Assembly: GCF_005938675.2 (NCBI RefSeq)
Contig: NZ_VCCH02000072.1
Coordinates: 1 to 43,012 of the forward strand
Origin: Mycobacterium sp. KBS0706
Lineage (GTDB): Bacteria; Pseudomonadota; Alphaproteobacteria; DSM-16000; Inquilinaceae
DNA: 43,012 nt
Direction of reading: 5' to 3'
Numbering within the stretch: position 1 is the first letter of the stretch; each line of letters starts with the position of its first letter. This document shows positions 7,121 to 14,358 of this stretch, piece by piece. The translations under genes were made by a program, and so were the position numbers. The notes below the pieces were generated by a model that was given only the letters and a program-made list of their open reading frames with translations, had not been told where the DNA came from and made no database searches.

Positions 7121-8737
7121 TCAGTTCCCCACCGGCCGGGCGTCGGACACGAAGGGCCGGTACTGGAACAGCCAGGTCTCAGACGCAACCTGGTCGCCGA
7201 CCTTGAGGAACAGCCGCATCTCGACCGGGTCGTCGCCGTCGACCGCCAGGTCGAACTGGACGCGCCAATGGCCGGGCACGTCGTCCGGCACCGCCTCCAT
7301 CAAGGTGTAGGAGGAGAAGGTGCCGCGCGAGGCCCAGAACACCGGCTCCGGCTTCACCCCGAAGGGCAGGTCCTTCAGCGGGCCGCCGAGGAACTCGACC
7401 ATGAATTTGCGCACGCCTTCCGGGCGCGGCTGGCCGGGCTGGCCGCCGCGGCCGAGGCGCGTCGCCACCACCCGCGCCAGATCCGTCGGGTAGGGCTCGT
7501 CCGCCAGCCAGTGGATGCGGTAGGCGAAGGGCAGCTCGTCGCCGGCCTTGGTCGGCGCCTCCGGGTGCCAGTAGGCGACGATGTTGTCGTGGATCTCGTC
7601 GTCGGTCGGCAGCTCGACCAGCTGCACCTGGCCGCGGCCCCAGTCGCCCAGCGGCTCGATCCAGGCCGAGGGGCGCAGGTGGTAGCGCACCCCGTCCTCG
7701 TAATGGTCGAAGTTGCGGTCGCGCTGCAGCAGGCCGAAGCCGCGCGGCGACTGGTCGGAGAAGCTGGAGACCACGATCCGGGCCGGGTTGTTCAGCGGCC
7801 GCCAGATGTGCTCGCCGCCGCCGGTCCACATCGCCAGCCCGTCGCTGTCATGCACCTCGGGCCGCCAGTCGATCGCGGTCTTCTTCACCGTCTCGGAGTA
7901 CCAGAACATCGAGGTCAGCGGCGCCACGCCCAGGCGCTCGACCGGCTGGCGCAGGAACAGGGTGGTCTCGACATCCATCACCACGCCGGCGGTGCGGCGC
8001 ATCAGGAAGCGATAGGCGCCGGTCAGGCTGGGGCCGTCGAGCAACGCGTAGACCGTCACCGCATCGGCGTCGGAATTCGCCGGTTCGAACCAGTAGCCGA
8101 TGAAGTCCGGGAACTCCTCCGGCCCGCCCGAGCCCGGGGTGATGGTGATGCCGCGGGCCGACAGGCCGACCTGGCCGAGCTCGCCCTTGGCGCGGAAATA
8201 GGAGGCGCCGAGGAAGGCCACCCAGGGCTCCTCGGTCTTCCAGTCGCCCTTGTCCTTGGCCTCCTGGATCCAGAAGCCGGCGAAGGCCGAGGCCTCCGGC
8301 GCCAGCTTGGCGGCCGGGCTGTCCGGGCCGACGGTGAAGTATTGCGGGTCGTAGGTGATCTCGCGCGCCGTGCCGGCGGCGGGGTCGACCGCATGCATCT
8401 TCACGGTCTTCGGGAAGAACCGGCCGACATGCTGGAAGGTGACTGGATAGGCTCCCGGCTGGCCGTCGCCGTACAGCGCGTATTCCGGCTTGTACTTCAG
8501 CTTGCCATGAGCGTCGTAGTCGATCGACTCCACGGTCGCCGGATCCGGCCGCGGCGGCGAGGCGTAGGGCGCGGCCGCCAGCGCGCGGGCGCGGCCCTTC
8601 AGCCAGTCATAGGAGAACGGCCCGGCCTCGCCGTAGCGCAGCCCCGCCGGCGGCGCGGCCAGGGCGGAGGCGCCGCCGAACATCCCGAACATCTGGGTGG
8701 CAGCGGCCAGCTTGAGCAGGGTACGGCGGTCGAGCAT
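7121..8737 (-). CDS. Periplasmic glucan biosynthesis protein, OpgG/OpgD (MdoG/MdoD) family
   Basis: 538 residues. A twin-arginine signal (MLDRRTLLKLAAA) leads into YGEAGPFSYDWLKGRARALA, typical of the family's first beta-sandwich domain. Conserved stretches such as YDPQYFTVG, FIGYWFEPANSDADAVTVYALLDGPSLTGAYRF (abridged here) and NFDHYEDGVRYHLRPSAWIEP fill the rest, and the length is normal. These proteins act in the periplasm in osmoregulated periplasmic (beta-glucan) biosynthesis. A Tat rather than Sec signal favours OpgD over OpgG. Start: AAAGGA 5 nt before ATG 8737; an extended 584-residue reading lacks both signal placement and ribosome site. No opgH-like glucosyltransferase is next to it, so the gene stands alone here. 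Confidence 0.9.
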   Translation of the reverse strand: MLDRRTLLKLAAATQMFGMFGGASALAAPPAGLRYGEAGPFSYDWLKGRARALAAAPYASPPRPDPATVESIDYDAHGKLKYKPEYALYGDGQPGAYPVTFQHVGRFFPKTVKMHAVDPAAGTAREITYDPQYFTVGPDSPAAKLAPEASAFAGFWIQEAKDKGDWKTEEPWVAFLGASYFRAKGELGQVGLSARGITITPGSGGPEEFPDFIGYWFEPANSDADAVTVYALLDGPSLTGAYRFLMRRTAGVVMDVETTLFLRQPVERLGVAPLTSMFWYSETVKKTAIDWRPEVHDSDGLAMWTGGGEHIWRPLNNPARIVVSSFSDQSPRGFGLLQRDRNFDHYEDGVRYHLRPSAWIEPLGDWGRGQVQLVELPTDDEIHDNIVAYWHPEAPTKAGDELPFAYRIHWLADEPYPTDLARVVATRLGRGGQPGQPRPEGVRKFMVEFLGGPLKDLPFGVKPEPVFWASRGTFSSYTLMEAVPDDVPGHWRVQFDLAVDGDDPVEMRLFLKVGDQVASETWLFQYRPFVSDARPVGN

Positions 8738-8817
8738 GTCGGTCCTTTCGCTGCGGCCTCCGGGCGGCGGGGCGCCGCCTTCCTTACCAAGCCGGACGGC
8801 GGTAAGCCAAGCCTCCG

Positions 8818-9738
8818 TCATGCCGCTGCCGGCAGGCCCGGATCGATGCCGGTCATCGCAACCGAGGCGTCCCACAGCCGCCGGGCCAGGGCGGGGTCCC
8901 GGGCCTGCCGGGTCGGCGAGGCCTCGCCGGAGACGCCCCTGAACTCCCGGAAGCCGGTCGGTCCGTAATAGCCGCCGGGGGTCACGGGACCGGCCGCCGC
9001 CTGCAGGGTGGGCCAGGCGCCCATCGCGGCGCTGTTGAGGCCCAGCCTGACCAGCGACAGCAGGATCTTCAGCGCCCCCATATGCCGTCCCAGGTCGGTC
9101 GATGCGATACCCGGATGGCAGCCCACCGCTGCGACCGGCGAGCCCGAGGCCTGCAGGCGCCGGTCCAGCTCGAAGGCGAACAGCGCATTGGCGAGCTTGC
9201 TGGCGGCATAGCGCCGGTACCGGTCATAGCGTTTCTCGGCATTGAGATCGTCCCAGTCGAGCTTCGCCCCGCGATGGGCGATGCTCGAGGTCACGACCAC
9301 CCGCGCCCCCTCGGTCTCGGCCAGCTTGGGCAGCAGCAGCGCGGTCAGGGCGAAGCAGCCCAGATGGTTGACGCCGAACTGCAGCTCGAAGCCCTGCCTG
9401 GTGCGCGTCAGGGGCGGGAACATCACGCCGGCATTGTTGATCAGGGCGTCGATCCGCGGTTCGCGGGCCGCCAGATCCGCCGCCGCCCGGACACTGGCGA
9501 GGTCCGCCTGGTCGAGCGGCAGGACAGCGAGGTCCGCCCTGGGGCTCGCCTGGCGAATCCGCGCCATCGCGGCCTCCGCCTTCGCCTGGTCGCGGCAAGC
9601 CAGCAGCACCCGCGCCCCACGCGCGGCGAGCACGCGCGACGCTTCGAAGCCGAGGCCGGTGTTGGCCCCGGTGACGATGAAGCACTTGCCCGACTGGTCG
9701 GGCACATCGGCTTCGGTGAAGCCATTGCGGTTCGACAT
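8818..9738 (-). CDS. Short-chain dehydrogenase/reductase (retinol-dehydrogenase-like)
   Basis: 306 residues with the full classical SDR set: TGANTGLG at 23-30, NNAG at 101-104, Ser151/152 and Tyr177-x3-Lys181 in YAASK. The long form with FGVNHLGCFALT and the extended C-terminus resembles the RDH/WWOX-like branch found widely in bacteria. The ATG at 9738 is chosen because AAGGAAAGTGAG is directly upstream; the ATG at 9753 is itself part of that ribosome site. It lies 50 bp downstream of a tetR gene on the same strand, and both genes have similar palindromes upstream, so the regulator probably controls it. Substrate unknown. Confidence 0.88.
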   Translation of the reverse strand: MSNRNGFTEADVPDQSGKCFIVTGANTGLGFEASRVLAARGARVLLACRDQAKAEAAMARIRQASPRADLAVLPLDQADLASVRAAADLAAREPRIDALINNAGVMFPPLTRTRQGFELQFGVNHLGCFALTALLLPKLAETEGARVVVTSSIAHRGAKLDWDDLNAEKRYDRYRRYAASKLANALFAFELDRRLQASGSPVAAVGCHPGIASTDLGRHMGALKILLSLVRLGLNSAAMGAWPTLQAAAGPVTPGGYYGPTGFREFRGVSGEASPTRQARDPALARRLWDASVAMTGIDPGLPAAA

Positions 9739-9751
9739 CTCACTTTCCTTC

Positions 9752-9775
9752 ATTGAGTGAGTCCACGCTCATTAA
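9752..9775. promoter_or_regulatory. Operator-like palindrome before the SDR gene
   Basis: TGAGT-ccac-GCTCA within ttgagtgagtccacgctcat has the same 5-4-5 layout, and the same preceding GAG, as the better palindrome at 10368-10391 in front of the tetR gene. One mismatch in the core arms. Two matching sites before two co-oriented genes suggest both are bound by the encoded TetR protein. Confidence 0.45.
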
Positions 9776-9788
9776 CGAAGCAAATGGA

Positions 9789-10358
9789 TCAGGCGGCCGA
9801 GCCCTTCCAGAACAGGTCGAAGCCGGCCTGGCGGATCGATTCACGGTCCTGGGGATTCGCGGTGATCGCGTCCATGGCGATTTCCGCGAGCCCGAGCAGG
9901 ACCGTGTCGATGTAGAACGGCATCCGGGCCGGGTCGACGTGCCCGGCGAGGCATTGTTCGACCATGGCGCGGGCCTCGCGGAACTGGGCCTCGAAACGCC
10001 GCAGGCTGTCTGCCCTGATGCGATCCGACACCTTGAGCTGGCGCAGCGCCTTGCGCCGGACCGGATTGGCCAGCCCCCAGTCGATCAGCCGGTCCCAGAG
10101 GTGCCGGACGCGGTCGCGCGGATCGCCATCCGGGAGACCGGCGGCGAGTACCGAACCGGCGAGGTCGCTCTCGATCTCGAGAAACAGCTGGTTCAGCAGG
10201 TCGTCCTTGGTCGGGAAATAAGTGAACAGCGTGCCTTCGGCGACGCCGGCCGCCTTGGCGATCTTGGCGGTCGAGGCGCCGAGACCCTGCGCGGCGATCA
10301 GATCGGCGGCGGCGGCCAGGATGGCGTCGCGCTTTTCTTCACTGAGGGGACGGGCCAT
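9789..10358 (-). CDS. TetR/AcrR family transcriptional regulator
   Basis: 189 residues starting MARPLSEEKRDAILAAAADL, with the TetR helix-turn-helix TAKIAKAAGVAEGTLFTYFPTKDDLL at about 31-56, then a helical ligand-binding half. I start at ATG 10358; an ATG at 10391 would lie inside the palindrome at 10368-10391, which more likely is the operator. Upstream of and co-directional with the SDR gene. Autorepression plus control of the SDR gene is the simplest reading. Ligand unknown. Confidence 0.9.
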   Translation of the reverse strand: MARPLSEEKRDAILAAAADLIAAQGLGASTAKIAKAAGVAEGTLFTYFPTKDDLLNQLFLEIESDLAGSVLAAGLPDGDPRDRVRHLWDRLIDWGLANPVRRKALRQLKVSDRIRADSLRRFEAQFREARAMVEQCLAGHVDPARMPFYIDTVLLGLAEIAMDAITANPQDRESIRQAGFDLFWKGSAA

Positions 10359-10367
10359 GATCCGGAA

Positions 10368-10391
10368 ATGAGTGAGCGGTTGCTCAATCAT
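10368..10391. promoter_or_regulatory. TetR operator candidate
   Basis: A 24-bp inverted repeat, 10-nt arms ATGAGTGAGC and GCTCAATCAT around GGTT, with one mismatch between arms. It ends 10 bp upstream of the tetR start codon, where an autoregulatory operator is expected. Confidence 0.6.
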
Positions 10392-10400
10392 ATGGAGCAG

Positions 10401-10436
10401 ATCGCCGTCCGTTCAAGAATCGCCGTCCGTTCAAGA
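10401..10436. repeat. Perfect 18-bp tandem duplication
   Basis: atcgccgtccgttcaaga occurs twice head to tail (10401-10418 and 10419-10436), at the 3' border of a decayed regulator gene. It looks like a recent slippage or join product. Confidence 0.9.
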
Positions 10437-10730
10437 GATGTGTTCGGAGCGGGCGCGAGTCCCGCCGGCGACGGTGAAGGACACGCGTTCGGCCGACCAC
10501 GCCGCGCTGGAGAAGCAGAACGGAACCCCGTCGAGATCGGCATCGACCTTGTCCACAACCATGATGGGGGGATTTCGGCTGCCGGAGGAGGCGGGCCTCC
10601 TCCGAAGTCGACGTCCGAGCCTGGATCGAGGTCGACACCCGCTGATAGTCGTCGATGCGATCTCCGCCGCCAGCGCGTCCACCAGCTGGTGCCAGAGGAC
10701 GCTGCCGGGCTTGCGCCGGATCGCGGCCAC
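10431..10730 (-). pseudogene. Remnant of a GntR/UTRA (PhnF-type) regulator
   Basis: Three pieces of one regulator survive in order on the minus strand. First IRRKPGSVLWHQLVDALAAEIA, the start of a GntR winged helix. Then, in another frame, DDYQRVSTSIQAR and TSEEARLLRQPKS, typical of the late UTRA domain. Then, back in the first frame, IMVVDKVDADLDGVPFCFSS and WSAERVSFTV, the C-terminal UTRA strand of PhnF-like proteins. The DNA-binding helices and most of the UTRA domain (about 170 residues) are missing, so this is a deletion plus at least one frameshift. The stretch 10359-10739 otherwise holds only the operator and the tandem duplication. PhnF-type factors regulate phosphonate genes, but no phosphonate genes are visible nearby. 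Confidence 0.7.
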
Positions 10731-10739
10731 AACGGCGCC

Positions 10740-11420
10740 TCAGGCGCGTTTCTCGAGCCGGAACAGCAGCTTGTGGTCGGCGGCATAAGTGATCGCATCG
10801 ATGATGCTGGGATAGTAGGACCGGTCCTTGGTCGCCGGGATGAAGCCGTCATAGCCGAAGCGCTTCACCGAGACGGCGAAGCCGGCCGCGGCGAAGGCGT
10901 CGATGAAGTCCTGGGGCGCGCGGTTCTGCACCGGCGCGTTGCTGGCGCCGCCGATCACCTCGCGCCACCGCGGCCAGAGCGGGTTTTCGGTGTGGCAGCC
11001 CGTGACCGCGTAATAGACACCGCCGTCGCGCAGCGCATCGAACATGCCCCTGGCATGGCCGGCCAGGTCGGGCAGCAGATAGATCACCTCGTAGCTGAAG
11101 GCGATGTCGAAGCTGTCCGCCCAGGGCGCCAGATCCGTCGCCACCTCGAACTGGAGCGGCAGGTCACCCTTCGCCGCGGTCGCCGCCGCGATCGAATCCG
11201 AGGCGATGTCGATGCCGACGGCCCGGCGGAACGGCCGCAGCGTGTGCAGCAGACGCAGGAAGCCGCCGCGGTTGCAGCCGAAATCCAGGACCGTCCGGGT
11301 CGCGAGGTCGCGGTCCGGCAACGTCTCGATGAAATGGCGCCACAGCGGGGCATGCGAGGGGCCCATCGCGGCCTCTTTCTGCGGGTCGGTGTGCCAGGTG
11401 GCGTAGGAAGGGGCGGTCAT
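10740..11420 (-). CDS. Class I SAM-dependent methyltransferase
   Basis: 226 residues. The SAM-binding motif I VLDFGCNRGGFLR is at 44-56, followed by GIDIASDSIAAA (acidic loop) and DSFDIAFSYEVIYLLPD (motif II region), in the order of the Methyltransf_11/25 fold. The N-terminal YATWHTDPQKEAAMGPSHA is unlike common small-molecule enzymes I can name, so the substrate is open. ATG 11420 follows GAGGACAGG closely; the much longer in-frame reading upstream overlaps the divergent methyltransferase gene and is rejected. A 171-bp region separates it from that gene. Confidence 0.85.
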   Translation of the reverse strand: MTAPSYATWHTDPQKEAAMGPSHAPLWRHFIETLPDRDLATRTVLDFGCNRGGFLRLLHTLRPFRRAVGIDIASDSIAAATAAKGDLPLQFEVATDLAPWADSFDIAFSYEVIYLLPDLAGHARGMFDALRDGGVYYAVTGCHTENPLWPRWREVIGGASNAPVQNRAPQDFIDAFAAAGFAVSVKRFGYDGFIPATKDRSYYPSIIDAITYAADHKLLFRLEKRA

Positions 11421-11591
11421 GACCTGTCCTCGGTGTCGGGCGGAATGCGGCGACCCTATACCCCGGTTGTGACAGAGCGGAGAATTTGTCCGGACGACCG
11501 ATCTCGATGTGCATTCGCGGGATCGACGGCATCCCCGGCCAAACCTACAGTGGCGGCCCTCGACACCCCGGAGCCTGCCCGGAGCCGCCCC

Positions 11592-12074
11592 ATGGACAGC
11601 CGCCTCGACCGCATGATCGCCCGCCTCAACACCCAGCGCCGGGCGCTGGAGCGGGCGGCGGAGGAGATGGTGCCCGGCCCGGTGCTGGAGATCGGGCTGG
11701 GCAAGGGCCGCACCTACAGCCACCTGCGCAAGCTGTTCCCGGAGCGCCGGATCATCGCCTTCGACCGCGACCTGCACGCCCCGGCGGATGCGGCGCCGGC
11801 CGGCGCCGACCTGGTGCTGGGCGATTTCCGCGAGACGCTGGCCACCCTGCCCGGCTGGACCCCGTGGATCCCCGCCGCGCTGGCCCATGCCGATTTCGGC
11901 AGCGAGGACCGCGCCCGCGACGCCGCCCAGGCCGGCTGGCTGGCCGGGCTGATCGACCAGCTGATGGCGCCCGGCGGCCTGGTGGTCAGCGACCGGCCGC
12001 TACAGGCGCCGCGCTGGACCGCCCTGCCCTTCGACACGCCGGACTGGCCGTATTTCATCTGGCGTGTGGGCTGA
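11592..12074 (+). CDS. Small SAM-dependent methyltransferase (Methyltransf_17-like)
   Basis: 160 residues. Motif I VLEIGLGKGRTYSHL at 31-45, the acidic end of strand 2 in IIAFDRD (54-60), and DLVLGDFRETL follow the Rossmann-type order. The compact size and the start MDSRLDRMIARLNTQR match a family of ~160-residue SAM methyltransferases annotated only by fold. The C-terminal half has little substrate-domain sequence. GGAG is 7 nt before the ATG. It is divergent from the other methyltransferase and 16 bp from the convergent quinone oxidoreductase. Confidence 0.8.
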   Translation: MDSRLDRMIARLNTQRRALERAAEEMVPGPVLEIGLGKGRTYSHLRKLFPERRIIAFDRDLHAPADAAPAGADLVLGDFRETLATLPGWTPWIPAALAHADFGSEDRARDAAQAGWLAGLIDQLMAPGGLVVSDRPLQAPRWTALPFDTPDWPYFIWRVG

Positions 12075-12090
12075 GCAGCTGAGCCGTCGG

Positions 12091-13059
12091 TCACGGGACC
12101 AGCAGCAGCTTGCCCGTCGTGGCGCGACGTTCCATATCCGCATGCGCCCGGGCGGCTTCGGCGAGCGCATAGGTCCCGCCGATGCGGATGCTCAGCTTGC
12201 CGTCGGCGATCCAGTCGAACAGCCGGGCCGAACGGCTACGCAGCAGCTCCGGCGTGGGGATGTGGTCGAAGAACACGCCGTAGCCGATCTTGACGCTCTT
12301 CGGCAGGCTCATGAGCTCGAGTGGCCCGGGGCCGCCGAGCACGGGCCCGAACCAGCAGAAGGTGCCCGACCGGCGCAGCGAGGCCAGCGAATCCCGGAAG
12401 GTCGCCGGCCCGGAGCCGTCATAGACGACATGCACGCCCTCGCCGCCCGTCAGGCGCAGGACCTCCGCGGCGAAGCTGCCGTCGCGGTCGACGATGACGT
12501 GATCGGCGCCGGCCTCGCGGGCCGCGGCGACCTTGTCGGCGCTGGACACGCGTCCGATGACCCGGCCGCCGCGCAGCTTGACGATCTGGCTGAGGATCCC
12601 GCCGAGCCCGCCCGCGGCGGCATGGACCAGGGCGACGTCGCCCGGCTGGACCGGATAGAAGTCGGTCGCGAAGTGGCTGGCGGTCAGCCCCTGCATCATC
12701 ACCGAGGCCGCGGTCGCGTCGTCGATGGCATCGGGCACCGGCACCAGCGACGCCGCCGGCACCACGATGCGCTCGGCATAGCTGCCCGGCGCATAGACCC
12801 AGGCGACGCGCTGCCCCGGCCGCAGCCCGGCAACGCCGTCGCCGACCGCGACCACCCGGCCCGCGCCCTCGACGCCGAGGATCTTGGGGTCGGGCATCTC
12901 GGTCCAGGCCATGCCGCGGCGCACGCCGACATCCATGAAGTTGACGCCGGCGGCGGCAACCTCGACCAGCACCTCGCCCGGGCCGGGCACCGGCTCGGGC
13001 CGGTCGGCCAGCGCCAGCGCCTCGGTGCCGCCGACATGCGTCATCACGATCGCTTTCAT
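12091..13059 (-). CDS. NADPH:quinone oxidoreductase, zinc-independent MDR family
   Basis: 322 residues. The GroES-like N-terminal domain (GEVLVEVAAAGVNFMDVGVRRG, residues ~28-49) and Rossmann domain with HAAAGGLGGILSQIVK (146-161) are those of the QOR/zeta-crystallin branch. No zinc-binding cysteine cluster is present. GADHVIVDRD and the C-terminal GGTYALAEAARAHADMERRATTGKLLL are classic. The start has GAGGAG 8 nt upstream. A 31-codon reading frame with its own good ribosome site ends inside that ribosome site, so the two may be translationally coupled. An AraC regulator is divergent and probably controls it. Expected activity: NADPH-dependent one- or two-electron reduction of quinones or enones. 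Confidence 0.92.
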   Translation of the reverse strand: MKAIVMTHVGGTEALALADRPEPVPGPGEVLVEVAAAGVNFMDVGVRRGMAWTEMPDPKILGVEGAGRVVAVGDGVAGLRPGQRVAWVYAPGSYAERIVVPAASLVPVPDAIDDATAASVMMQGLTASHFATDFYPVQPGDVALVHAAAGGLGGILSQIVKLRGGRVIGRVSSADKVAAAREAGADHVIVDRDGSFAAEVLRLTGGEGVHVVYDGSGPATFRDSLASLRRSGTFCWFGPVLGGPGPLELMSLPKSVKIGYGVFFDHIPTPELLRSRSARLFDWIADGKLSIRIGGTYALAEAARAHADMERRATTGKLLLVP

Positions 13060-13070
13060 CTCGATGCTCC

Positions 13071-13166
13071 TCAGATCCGGACGGAGGCCCCCGCGGCGCG
13101 CTCGGCCGCGTCGACCGCCGCATGAACGCCCTTGGCCCGACGGACCTGCTCGATGGCGATGGTCAT
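13071..13166 (-). CDS. Possible 31-residue peptide upstream of the quinone oxidoreductase gene
   Basis: ATG 13166 is preceded by AGGAG at 7 nt and opens 31 sense codons beginning MTIAIEQVRRAKG and ending AAGASVRI. Its TGA (13071-13073) overlaps the GAGGAG of the downstream gene. I recognise no family; it could be a leader peptide, a real small protein, or the remnant of a larger gene. The ribosome site and coupling are the only support. Confidence 0.45.
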   Translation of the reverse strand: MTIAIEQVRRAKGVHAAVDAAERAAGASVRI

Positions 13167-13224
13167 TGGTGTCTCCTGTTGCCGCCGATATATTGGAAGC
13201 AAGAGAGGTCGGTCGAGCGATGAA

Positions 13225-13251
13225 CGTCCAGTTTCATTGCTCGATCGTCCA
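13225..13251. promoter_or_regulatory. Direct repeats with 21-bp period, candidate AraC-type half-sites
   Basis: GA(A/T)CGTCCA occurs with CGTCCA at 13225-13230 and again at 13246-13251, two helical turns apart, in the divergent region between the quinone oxidoreductase and the AraC gene. Such spacing is typical of AraC-family binding sites. It also argues for starting the AraC gene at 13268, since the sites would otherwise be coding. Confidence 0.35.
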
Positions 13252-13267
13252 AACCCGCGAGAGCGCC

Positions 13268-14197
13268 ATGGACCCTCTGACCGAAATTCTGGGCGAGATG
13301 CGCATTCGCCAGGCGACCTTCACCCGGCTCGATGCGACCGCGCCCTGGGCCTTCGAATCCTCCGGCGATCCCGTCGTGAAATTCGTGCTGGTCGTCCGCG
13401 GGGTCGGCGTGCTGACCACGGCGACCCACCCGGACCCGATCCCGCTGCGCGGCGGCGACGTCTTCATCATGCTCGATAGCGAGCCCTACCGGATGTACGA
13501 CCGCGAGGACTCGCTGCCGATGGATTGCGTCGACGTCGAGAAGCTGCGCGTCGGCAACCGGATCGAGGTCGGCGGCGGCGGCGCGCTCACCACCTTCATC
13601 AGCGGCTTCTTCGAGATGGACACGCTGGAGGCCCGGCCGCTGGTGAACGTCATGCCGCCCCTGCTCCACCTCAAGCTCGAACAGAACCGCAGCCTGGCCT
13701 TCCAGTCGGTGCTGGAGTTGCTCGCGGCGGAGACGGAGGCGCCCGGGCTCGGTTCCGAGGCGGTGGTCAACCGGCTGTTCGAGCTGCTCTTCGTGCACGC
13801 GATCCGCGCTTATTCCGCGCAGCCCGACGGGCCGGCCCATGGCTGGCTCGCGGCCGTCTCGGACCGGCAGCTGGCGCGGGCGATCGAGGCGATGCATGCG
13901 GAGCCCGCCAGGGACTGGACGGTGGACGCACTCGCCAGGGTCTCCGGCATGTCCCGCTCGGCCTTTGCCGCGCGCTTCCGGGCCGTCGTCGGGCAGGCGC
14001 CGTTCGACTATCTCACGCGCTGGCGCGTCTACCGCGCCTCGCGGCTGATCCAGCAGCATGGCGCCTCGCTGGCGGAGGCGGCGCGCAGCGTCGGCTACGA
14101 CTCCGCGGCCGCCTTCAACCGCGCCTTCAAGAAGGAGGTCGGCGTCACCCCCGGCGCCTTCCGCAGATCCGCGGTATCGGCGCTGCCCGCCGGGTGA
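13268..14197 (+). CDS. AraC family transcriptional regulator with N-terminal cupin
   Basis: 309 residues. The N-terminal ~180 residues (MDPLTEILGEMRIRQATFTR... PIPLRGGDVFIM) match the cupin_6 ligand domain that often starts MDPLxExL. The C-terminal ~100 hold two helix-turn-helix units, WTVDALARVSGMSRSAFAAR and LAEAARSVGYDSAAAFNRAFKK, with the closing VGVTPGAFRR. I prefer ATG 13268 for its match to the family start; ATG 13220 would add 16 residues without resemblance. Divergent from the quinone oxidoreductase, its likely target. Effector unknown. Confidence 0.88.
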   Translation: MDPLTEILGEMRIRQATFTRLDATAPWAFESSGDPVVKFVLVVRGVGVLTTATHPDPIPLRGGDVFIMLDSEPYRMYDREDSLPMDCVDVEKLRVGNRIEVGGGGALTTFISGFFEMDTLEARPLVNVMPPLLHLKLEQNRSLAFQSVLELLAAETEAPGLGSEAVVNRLFELLFVHAIRAYSAQPDGPAHGWLAAVSDRQLARAIEAMHAEPARDWTVDALARVSGMSRSAFAARFRAVVGQAPFDYLTRWRVYRASRLIQQHGASLAEAARSVGYDSAAAFNRAFKKEVGVTPGAFRRSAVSALPAG

Positions 14198-14358
14198 GCA
14201 AGGGAATAGGAGGCGCTGCCGCCGCGCTCCCCTTCGCATCCGCAGCAACCATTTCCGCACTGCAACACACCCATACCGGATCGGGGGTGGTCCAGGTCGG
14301 ACATATCCTATCTTGTATACGGAATGCACGGGTCACCCGAGCAAGTTGCGAGAGAGTG

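Noticed and set aside
7268..8968. 566-codon + strand open frame opposite the OpgG/OpgD gene
   Set aside because: Antisense shadow; no ribosome site or recognisable domain.
9753..12074. 773-codon + strand open frame
   Set aside because: It runs antisense to tetR, the pseudogene and a methyltransferase. Only its end, from 11592, is the genuine small methyltransferase.
14313..14322. GntR-like operator TTGTATACGG before the BASS transporter
   Set aside because: Only the GTATAC core is symmetric, and no GntR gene is nearby.
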